This document shows, piece after piece, positions 10,150-21,383 of a DNA stretch of 64,000 nt (the stretch's first letter is position 1; every line of letters begins with the position of its first letter). The position numbers and the translations under genes were made by a program. The notes below the pieces were generated by a model. It was not told where the DNA came from and ran no database searches. It saw nothing but the letters and a program-made list of their open reading frames with translations. The DNA is taken from positions 186,001 through 250,000 of the forward strand of contig JASPKZ010007249.1 in the NCBI GenBank assembly GCA_030220185.1, read 5' to 3'. The DNA is from Diploptera punctata (lineage: Eukaryota > Arthropoda > Insecta > Blattodea > Blaberidae).

Positions 10150-13100
10150 CTAAGAAAAAAATACATTTCTGTGAAGCATATCTAGATACAAATTGCACTT
10201 TGGGCCAAAATAATACAGATGGTAAAAGAATAAAAAATGGGCAATGTTGGCCGACAGAAAGAATGCAACTGGAAGCAATGTGCACATACAGTATTGTACT
10301 AACTCACACTACATCAATCATTAAGCAGGTATGCAAGTTCTGAGTCTGACAAACTCAATATTCCAGGCAAGCCACTGTTAATATGGTACACCACAGAATG
10401 TGCTGTAAAATGGTCAAGGAACTGCCTCTTTCCTCCCCGTCTTTCACTCCTCACTTGGATTCATCTCATTGGCCAACAGTACTTGAAATATGAAGAGCAC
10501 TTGGCCCAGAAAGCCAAGGGTCCCGGGTTCGAGTCTTGGTCTAGGCAAAATTTTTTCTCTTCAAATATAATTTATCCTTCAATGAGAAGTGTTAAATTAA
10601 TAATAAAATCGTCAATAGAAGCCCTACTGGCTTTATAAAGTAGTGTGAAATTCCCAATAAATGTCTTCTTAACTAAGAAGTCACCATTTGCAAAGATAGA
10701 AGCTATGGTTTCAAGCATTTGGCGTGAGGGAATTACAACGTATATAAGAGAAAAATTTGTGTCTAGATCGCAACTCGCCTCGGTAGATCTGTTGGTAGAG
10801 CACTTGGCCCGGAAAGCCAAGGGTCCCGGGTTCGAGTCTCGGTCCAGGCGAAAATTTTTCTCTTCAAATATGAAATTAATAGTTGCAAATGCTTCTATCA
10901 GGCATTGTAAGGTGTTGAACAAGAAATATATTAAAAAAATTATTTTGAAAACTATCAATGTTTGATGATATTAATACATAATAACATGAAATCTTTACTT
11001 TAAGAACCTCAGTAAGAATTGAGATGGGCCATCTGTATGCCTTGACACAACTGATACGAAAGTGTGACAAAACTGTGCCCAAATGTGTAATACATATATT
11101 AACCCTTTGACTATATAAATATCCATATAAACTCCTTTCAACGAAAGGGTTTCTCTGGACATATCCAATGCCATGGCTTATGTGGCATGAATCTTGAAGG
11201 TTTTGTTAGTGTCAAATTATTTTCTTCCAAAGTCTCAAAAAAGAGTAGAAGCAAACAAAATCCACATGGCACTCAACCTCATTACAACAATAGACATAGC
11301 CTATTCAATCTTCTGATATAACCCAAAGATCCAATGAAAACCTTCAAGGTCATGTAGGTTTTGTTTACATCTAATCTATACTTTGGTGAAAGGAGTATAG
11401 TTATTTGTTAATTAAATAAAAATAAAACTTAGTTTTATTTGATTTTCATATTTATTAAGATATAATTCAGTGACAGCTGTTTCGGTACACTGTATCTTCT
11501 TCAGACATGTTAAATTATGAATTGTGTTATTATAGTACATATCAACTGATCTATACAACCATACAATAATATTTAAACAGTTAAATTCTCAACTTGATTT
11601 GAATGAATCCCCTTTGTTAAATTAAAAAATTTAAATAAATATTATTGTATGGTTGTTAGATCAATTGATATGTACTATAATAACACAATTCATAATTTGT
11701 TAACATGTCCCTTAGAAGGTACAGTGTACCGAAACAGCTGTCACTGAATTATATCTTAATAAATATGAAAATCAAATAAAACTAAATTTTATTTTTATTT
11801 AATTAATAAATATGGATTTTCATCAAGTAAACACCAACTCAATTGATAGTTATTTGTATAATTTAGATTGTCGTAAAGCTGTATTAGTCTGCTAATTGCA
11901 ATTTTGAATACTTGGTAACAGATCTAAGCTAATTTATGGGTAAAATTAAAATAGCATATAAAATATTTTCATACATTTTTCTCATTCAGGGCCATGAGGC
12001 CTCTGAAGTAGGTGTTTCCAATTTAATATTGTAAATATCCACCTCACCTCATATTAAGTCTTCTTAATAGACCAGTTTCAGAGTAAATACTCCATCTTCA
12101 GTACTTTCATGACCACTGTTCATGAAAATACTTGAGAGAGAGTTCACTGAAACCGAAATATTAAAAAGAAAAATATGAGGGAGGTAAATATTTTTAATAT
12201 TAAATTATAATACCTTATTGTGTTACTTCTCACTAAGTTTTAATATTGTATTTCAATATAATAAATTTGAGAATTTTTAACATTATGTTTTATTGATAAG
12301 AATCAAATAAATCGTGAATTATTCTTACCTCATACTTCTATGTTTTTTTAAACACAACACGGCGACCATCGTCAGCTGTTTTCACGACTGTCAATTTTTT
12401 CTTTTGTCGGTAATTATCCAAACTGCCATCTGTTGTATTTTTTAAGAACTTTGTAATCAAGCTTGGTTCATCCAGAATCTCGAAGTTCATGGTTCTAGTA
12501 TGGTTTTTTGAATATATATCTTTTCTCAAACTGTTAAATCTAAAGGTTTAGATAAAGATTTCAAAAGTTTTGCTTCTTTTTCAATTCTATGATTCTCTAA
12601 TAAACTATGTGCTGCTATAGCTGATTTTTCATTTTCTCCATTCTTTATGTTTCTGAAGTGTTCTTTTTTTATGAGTTTCCAAGTTCCTTTTTGTTTATCC
12701 TATATATATCCTATTGCAATCAATCTGGAATTTATCAAATTGATTGCAAAAGGATATATATATAGGAAAAACAAAAAGGAACTTGGAAATTCATAAAAAA
12801 GAACACTTTAGAAACATAAAGAATGGAGAAATTGAAAAATCAGCTATAGCAGCACGTAGTTTATTAGAGAATCATAGAATTGTAAAAGAAGCAAAACTTT
12901 TGAAACATCTATCTAAACTAAGTTAAACTAGGAAATAACACTATGAGGTTTTTTAATATTGTTTATTTTTTATTTCACTCACCTCATACTTCATAACCCT
13001 GGGTATGCTAGGAGTTATGAAGTATGAGGTGAGTGAAATAAAAAATAAACAATCTATCTAAATTTATATATTAAATTTGGGAATTTTTAACATTATGAGG

Positions 13101-16100
13101 TTCAATTAATAATAATTAAATGAATCGTGATTTTTTCTTACCTCATACATCTATGTTTCTTTAAACACAGCACTGCAGTATCGGCGACCCTTTGTCGTCA
13201 TCGTCAGCTGTTTTCACGACTGTCAATTTTTTCTCCTTTTTGCCGGTAATTATCTAGACTGCCATCTGGTGTTCTTTTGAAGGAATTCCTCTTCAAACTG
13301 CCATCTGGTGTTATTTTGAATGAATCATTTCCTAAACTGCTATCTGTTGTATTTTTGAAGAACTTTGTAATCAAGCTTGGTTCTTCCGGAATCTCAAAGT
13401 TCATAGTTCTAGTATGGTTTTTTTGAATATATATTTTTTCCCAAACTGTTAAATCCAAAGGTTTTGATAGATGTTTTAAAAGTTTTGCTTCTTTTTCAAT
13501 CCTATGATGCTCTAATAAACTATGTGCTGCTATAGCTGATTTTTCAATTTCTCCATTCTTCATGTTTCTGAAGTGCTCTTTTTTACGAGTTTCCAAGTTC
13601 CTTTTTGTTTTTCCTATATATATCTTGTTGCAATCCTTGCAATCAATTTGATAAATCCCAGATTTTTTGTCGTCTGGGGTATTACATTTATTATTAGTTA
13701 ACAGCAGATTACCCAGGCTGAATTTGTTAATTGGAGCTAATGTTATATTAAAATTTCTGAAAATTTTTTGAAACTTATTATGAACTTCAGGATGGTAAGT
13801 GAATTTCTTGAATTTTACATCTTTCTTGGGACCATGATGTAAGGTGGTGTATTCTTGTAACCTTTTTTGTTGTTTGAATTTCTTTAATTTATTCTTTATA
13901 ATGTCTTCATCGAAACCATTTATTTTAGCAACATGAACAATATGATTATATTCCTTGTCAAAATCTTCTACATTAAGTGGAATATTTAACAATCTGTGTA
14001 ATAGACTATTGAAAATTGCATGTTTGTGTGTCAAATGATTAAAACCTGAAGATTTTATGTAGTTGTCAGTATGTGTGTCTTTTCTGTAAATGTTAAATTC
14101 AATTTTTTGCTGTTGTTCATTTCTTATTAAGTATAAGTCTAAAAAAGGAATCTTGTTATTTTGTTCCATTTCAATAGTGAATTTCACTGACTCATCCTGA
14201 AGATTAAGCAATTTCAATGCATCTTGAATGTATTTTTTATCAATCACAGCGATAATATCATCTACATATCTATACCAACACTTGAAAATCAAAGGATAAG
14301 CATTGGTGATATGTGATTCAAGATACCCCATAAATAAATTGGCTAAAAATGGAGAAAGTGGATTTCCCACTGCCAATCCTGAAATTTGTCTATAAAATTT
14401 TCCATTGAATGTGAAAAAGTTATTATCGATACAAATTTTAGTTAGTATTAGATACTCTTCTATGATTTCTGCCTTTAATTTTTGTGAATATAACCATTTT
14501 CTCAAAAATGCGAGCAATTTGTTAACAGGAATGCTAGGAAACAAAGAGATCACATCAAAAGAAACAAGTCTATCATTCTGAGCCAAAGTGATGTTATTCA
14601 ATTTTTCAACCAGTTTAATTGAATTTTCAATGGTCTTATTTTCAAATTGTGGTAGTTCATTAAACTTTTTGGCCAGCCACTTAGCTAAATTGTAACATGG
14701 GGAGCCAATACTATTGACAATAGGCCTCATCTTTTTTCCATCCTTGTGGACCTTAGGTAAACCATATAATTTTGGATTAGAAGGGTTTGAAACTTTTAAT
14801 TTAAATTTTTCTTGTTCTTTCATTGTATGTTTTATATGTTTTAATGTGTTTCCCACAGTTCTGATTGTTTTTGGGAGAGGGTTAGATTTAATTTCTTCAT
14901 ATTCTTTGGAGTCTAACAGATGGTTCATTCTATCTACGTAATCCTCTTGATCTAAAATGACAATTTTGTTCCCTTTATCTGCTTTTGCAATTGTAACATT
15001 TCTATCTTTAATACCCTTCAAAATTTTCATATTTTTCAATGTGACTTTATTTTTTGAATTGCTTTTCATATCTACTAACACTTTTTCACATTCTTTCCTG
15101 ATTATAGTTTTATCTTCATTTTTTAGTTCCGAAATCGCTATTTCCACATCTGCGACATAATCTTCAACATTATTTGAAAAGTTTATGCATGTTTTTAAAC
15201 CATTGTTAAGTAATTTGGTTTCTTCTTTGGTTAACACCTCTTTTGAACAATTAATTACATTGGTGTTATCTTGTGATTCTGATCTTTGGATTTTGTTTAC
15301 TCTTTTCCAATTTTGTGGTTGGTAATTTTTTCGAGAAGCCTCTTTTTTGTGAATAAGGTTATTGAATTTTTTCTTTTGAGTTTTTATCTTCTTGCCTATT
15401 ACGAAATTTATTTTTTCAAAACCATTATTCAAAAGATTTTCCAGCCAAATGTACCCTAAAATTTTTGAAAGTTTCAAATGCAGATGATAAATTTCCAAGT
15501 CTAAAATGTTTAATTTGGCATATCCTTTATTCCTTTCGTCTTCCAAAACTTTCTTTTCGGCTAATCTTTGCTGTTTACTATCATTATTAAATTTGACTAT
15601 TCTTCTAACAAATTTTGGAATGATATTATTATTTAAACATTTCTTTATGAATCTGATGTCAGCTAGAGTTTTTTTCTTTTTCTCTTTTAATTTCAAAAAT
15701 TCCTTAATGCTCTTCTTTTGCTCAAAAAATAGAAAAATAAATTAAAAGTTTCAAACCCTTCTAATCCAAAATTATATGGTTTACCTAAGGTCCACAAGGA
15801 TGGAAAAAAGATGAGGCCTATTGTCAATAGTATTGGCTCCCCATGTTACAATTTAGCTAAGTGGCTGGCCAAAAAGTTTAATGAACTACCACAATTTGAA
15901 AATAAGACCATTGAAAATTCAATTAAACTGGTTGAAAAATTGAATAACATCACTTTGGCTCAGAATGATAGACTTGTTTCTTTTGATGTGATCTCTTTGT
16001 TTCCTAGCATTCCTGTTAACAAATTGCTCGCATTTTTGAGAAAATGGTTATATTCACAAAATTAAAGGCAGAAATCATAGAAGAGTATCTAATACTAACT

Positions 16101-19100
16101 AAAATTTGTATCGATAATAACTTTTTCACATTCAATGGAAAATTTTATAGACAAATTTCAGGATTGGCAATGGGAAATCCACTTTCTCCATTTTTAGCCA
16201 ATTTATTTATGGGGTATCTTGAATCACATATCACCAATGCTTATCCTTTGATTTTCAAGTGTTGGTATAGATATGTAGATGATATTATCGCTGTGATTGA
16301 TAAAAAATACATTCAAGATGCATTGAAATTGCTTAATCTTCAGGATGAGTCAGTGAAATTCACTATTGAAATGGAACAAAATAACAAGATTCCTTTTTTA
16401 GACTTATACTTAATAAGAAATGAACAACAGCAAAAAATTGAATTTAACATTTACAGAAAAGACACACATACTGACAACTACATAAAATCTTCAGGTTTTA
16501 ATCATTTGACACACAAACATGCAATTTTCAATAGTCTATTACACAGATTGTTAAATATTCCACTTAATGTAGAAGATTTTGACAAGGAATATAATCATAA
16601 TGTTCATGTTGCTAAAATAAATGGTTTCGATGAAGACATTATAAAGAATAAATTAAAGAAATTCAAACAACAAAAAAGGTTACAAGAATACACCACCTTA
16701 CATCATGGTCCCAAGAAAGATGTAAAATTCAAGAAATTCACTTACCATCCTGAAGTTCATAATAAGTTTCAAAAAATTTTCAGAAATTTTAATATAACGT
16801 TAGCTCCAATTAACAAATTCAGCCTGGGTAATCTGCTGTTAACTAATAATAAATGCAATACCCCAGACGACAAAAAATCTGGGATTTATCAAATTGATTG
16901 CAAGGATTGCAACAAGGTATATATAGGAAAAACAAAAAGGAACTTGGAAACTCGTAAAAAAGAGCACTTCAGAAACATGAAGAATGGAGAAATTGAAAAA
17001 TCAGCTATAGCAGCACATAGTTTATTAGAGCATCATAGGATTGAAAAAGAAGCAAAACTTTTAAAACATCTATCAAAACCTTTGGATTTAACAGTTTGGG
17101 AAAAAATATATATTCAAAAAAACCATACTAGAACTATGAACTTCGAGATTCCGGAAGAACCAAGCTTGATTACAAAGTTCTTCAAAAATACAACAGATAG
17201 CAGTTTAGGAAATGATTCATTCAAAACAACACCAGATGGCAGTTTGAAGAGGAATTCCTTCAAAAGAACACCAGATGGCAGTCTAGATAATTACCGGCAA
17301 AAAGGAGAAAAAATTGACAGTCGTGAAAACAGCTGACGATGACGACAAAGGGTCGCCGATACTGCAGTGCTGTGTTTAAAGAAACATAGATGTATGAGGT
17401 AAGAAAAAATCACAATTCATTTAATTATTAATCTATCTAAACTTCATCGGAGAACATATTGTTTAAACAACTCACCTCATAGGATTCATGCTTCCATGAA
17501 ATCGCGATTTATTAATTTAATATATAAATATGTTCTCCGATGAATTTTAATGATTATACCTCATAATGTTTACTTCCCAACATTAATTTAATATAATCTA
17601 TCTAAACCTTTGGATTTAAAAGTTTGAGAAAATATATATATTAAAAAAAACCATACTAGAACCATGAAGTTCGAGATTCTGGACAATTACAAAGTTCTTC
17701 AAAAATACAACAGATGAGAGTTTAGAAAATGACTCCTTCAAAAGAACACCAGATGGCAGTTTGGATAATTACTGGCAAAAGAAAAAAACTGACAGCTGTG
17801 AAAACAGCTGACGATGTTCGCCGATACTGCAGTGCAGTGTTTAAAAAAACATAGAAGTATGAGGTAAGAAGAATTCACGATTCATTTGATTCTTATTGTT
17901 CCTTATCTGTTCAGTTTATACTGCCCTGCCATTTGTATTATTTTTAAACCAAGAAGTTTCAGACATTTTATGAGAAAAATTACAGACATACATATTTTGA
18001 TGATATAGTAGATATTTTTATTCATTTCATTTCATAATGAAGGGATAGCTGATAAAATTAAAAGCTTTACATGTGATTCAGACAGAGATGAAAGGTTTCG
18101 GGAAGCCCTTGGGTAGTAGGAGGTTGCAGATAATCGTCATAAGATGTCAGCCCTGTATGACAGCTATCTTTACCCCAGAATAAGCAACTGGTACTCATTT
18201 CAATTAGAGGTTCAACTGACCCCAGGGCTATTGTGCAGCCAAAAGTTTAAGCCTGTTTAAAAACTGATTTTATTGGGAATCAAACCCATGACTTTTAGGC
18301 CTGGAGTGTAGAAATTAAACAACTATAAATTTGAGAAAATAATCTATTGGGCGAAAATTATATTAGGTTATAATGATGTCAAAAGCAGAATAAAAAATTA
18401 AGGATACAAAGCGGTTGGAAAAAATAAAATAAAAATAACACATATAAAGGCAAATGTTTCTATAGTCAACAATGTTTCACTCATTCATTCATAATTCATG
18501 AAATAATTTCATCATGATTTACTAGGAAAACAAATTGTATACAAAGAACAAATTAAAAATGCTGTGATTTATATAAGTGAATCAGAAACTTGTCCTGGAA
18601 AAGATACAAAATGTGAGATGAGATGTAAAATCTGATTTTTTTCAAGATGATTATTTAAAACCTGTGAGTCTCCACAATCATCCAGTGTTGTATATTCTCT
18701 CGTAAGTACTAAATCTACAAACAGTTCAAAATAATTTGGTCAAAATAACAGAGAGTAAAAGCAGATTCTTTTAAATTATAGAAATTTACACTTCATCTCA
18801 TACTGTATGTAAAGAACTAATTTAATCTCTTTGATAAATATCTCAGAGTGTGACTTCCTATCAATTTAATGTAAATACTGTACTTTCCACTGCTGATGTA
18901 ATCAGTAAAATATCTATGTTAATTTTTCATACAATATTAATACATAATGACCTAGTTTTTCTATAAATACAAAGTGATTTAATAAATGTATGTAAAAACT
19001 AGATAAGAAATTATGGATCCTTCAATAAACATTTTAAGATAGGGAACTTTTTAAAGAAAAGTTACAACACACCTACCTTTCCTCCAGACTTCGGTTTGAG

Positions 19101-21332
19101 ATTATTGTAAACTTCTGTAATCCCTGATTCCAAACAACGCTGAGCAAAAACACGTGCAAGATTTATATAAGCAGAGGTGTCCGTTGTCCTGCCAATTATA
19201 AATAATCATCAGTTTAATATTAATAAAAATAACATCTCACTTCATATTCTGACTTCTTTTTAGACTGGTTTTGGGGTAATTCATTCTTCATTGTCAATAT
19301 TTACTTGACCATTTAAGTTTCACAGGGAAAAAAACACTATAGGTTTAATTTAAGAATTAAATTAATGTTTTTATTACCTCACCTCATATCCTTTTTTCTT
19401 CTAAAGAAGATTATTTACTTGACTGTTGTTCTGTCGTGTTGATTCATTGTTTCCTCCTCCATCTGTTGGTACCAATAGATGGAGGAGAAAACATTGAATC
19501 ACTGCGATCAAACAATGGTTAAGTAAGTACTGATGATGAAGAATTAATTATTCCAAAACTGATCTAAAACGAAGACAAAATATGAGGTGAGATGTTATTT
19601 TTATTAATGTTACAAAATTACAAAGTATATAGAGAAAAATTTGCGTGTAGATCGGTACATGCTCAGGTAGCTCAGATGGTAGAGCACTTGGTCTAGAGAA
19701 CCAAGGGTCCCGGGTTCAAGTCCCAGTCTGAGCGTATAATTTTTCTCTTCAAATATAATTTATCCATCATTGAGATGTATGAAATTAATAATAAAAACAT
19801 CGAAAAAAGCCTTACTGGCATTTATAATGTAATGTATAATTCCTAAATATGTCTTCTTAATAAAGGAGCCGCCATTTGCAAAGATAGAAGCAAAGGTTTC
19901 ATAGCATTTGGTGGGCGTGAATTACAAAGTATATAGAGAAAAATTTGCGTTTAGATCGGTACTTGCTCAGGTAGCTCAGATGGTAGAGCACTTGGTCTAG
20001 AGAACCAAGGGTCCCGGGTTCAAGTCCCGATCTGAGCGTATAATTTTTCTCTTCAAATATAAGTTAGATATTAATACCTCACAGTGTTACTTCCCACAAA
20101 TTTTAAACATCAGTTCCTTAAATGAATTTTTAGAACAAAAATATATTTTGGCTGCAGATCAATAAGAATTTTAAGATACAATGTTCAAAACAAACCATAA
20201 GATCTAAAATGAAAATAAGATCAATTTTGAATGAAATGACACTTAAATTGTTCATATTTGAAGAGAAAAATATTACCTCTTCAAATATGATTTATCCATC
20301 ATTAAGATGTATGAAATGAACAATAAAAACTTAAATTGTTATTAGAGCATATTGAAACAAAAAAAAAATTGCCATAATAAATTGTGGAATATTTTCCACA
20401 AAAAAATAATCATCAAAGTAAGACAAGAACAAAACGTACACACACATATATATATATACACATACAGGGAGAGTCTAAATTTCCCTTACAGAGTTTGAGG
20501 ACTTGTATTAGGGACCGACCAAGAGAATTAAGTTTAGCATAGGAACTCATTAATAGTGAGTGGAGAACATATTTTTAACAACTCACCTCATACAATTTCA
20601 AATTTCTTTGATACCATGACTGAAGAGGGACAGGATATTGTCTGAAACCGCCAGTATCAAAGAAATTTGAAATTATATGAGGTGAGTTGTTCTCCACTCA
20701 CTATTAATGATATAACCTCATAATGTTTACTTCCCAATATTAATTTAAATATAGGAACTCATTATATTATTTTTTGTCTGGACATCTTACCTCAATAGTC
20801 TGGGAAAGCTGACGATAAAACAGAATTGTTTTGAAACATGTCCAAGAACAAATCAACATTAATATTGAGGTAAGATGTCCAGACCAAAAATAATATAATT
20901 AAAATAACCTCAAAATATAACTTCCTAAAATTAAATATAGGAACTCATGTCCGGAAACATACCGATCTTCTGCAAAATCAGCTCACATGCTTTTGTGGCG
21001 CCACTCACTAGGATAGTCTTGACTAGGGTATCCCATATGTCATTCCCCGCTCACCTGATGTTCCACTGTCCACTACATGTTTGTTTACATGCTATTCAGT
21101 TGAATTTGTGATCCACCCAGAGAGTTTTCACCTGCAGAGTACAGTAGTAATCCTTCACAACAGTACACAGCAGAATTCAAGGTGTACGTTGGAGAGGTTG
21201 GAGAGAGAGCAACATGTGTTGAAGTGGTATTTTGTGTGCAACAGAAAAATGGTACATTTCTGGACATGTTAAATTCAATTGTCTTGGTTCCCTCTAAAAG
21301 TCCTCAAACTCTGTAAGGGGAATTAGACTCAC

Positions 21333-21383
<51 letters not shown>

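Larger units (their letters stand above)
13063..17429 (-). mobile_element. Penelope-like element PLE-1, complete insertion
   Basis: Flanked by the perfect 12-bp duplication AATCTATCTAAA (13051..13062 and 17430..17441). Read on the minus strand it has an inverted, 5'-truncated extra copy at its 5' side (17429..15740 region), then the full ORF (15696..13204), a hammerhead-like relic overlapping the stop codon, a TATGAGGTAAGAA motif and the tail ACCTCATAATGTTAAAAATTCCC. Arms of about 1.65 kb are inverted and nearly identical, so a transcript through the whole insertion would fold into a long hairpin. It sits in mRpL18 intron 3. Confidence 0.85.
20465..21336. mobile_element. Unclassified DNA element with ~50-bp TIRs
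   Basis: Left end CAGGGAGAGTCTAAATTTCC and right end complement (AATTAGACTCACCCTG) form imperfect inverted repeats of about 50 bp, including CTTACAGAGTTTGAGGACTT. TA precedes the left end; the right flank is TG. Two foldback elements (F6 and F7) are inserted inside. A degraded coding tract may lie at 21030..21275 but matches nothing I can name. Confidence 0.55.

Noticed and set aside
14714..15745. Several plus-strand frames of 67-79 aa
   Set aside because: They lie antisense to the intact PLE-1 ORF and are shadow frames of an AT-rich coding sequence.
19661..20038. tRNA genes predicted by cloverleaf fold
   Set aside because: Identical tandem copies with a shared 230-base body, and relatives at 10.8 and 62.7 kb, show that these are SINE heads.
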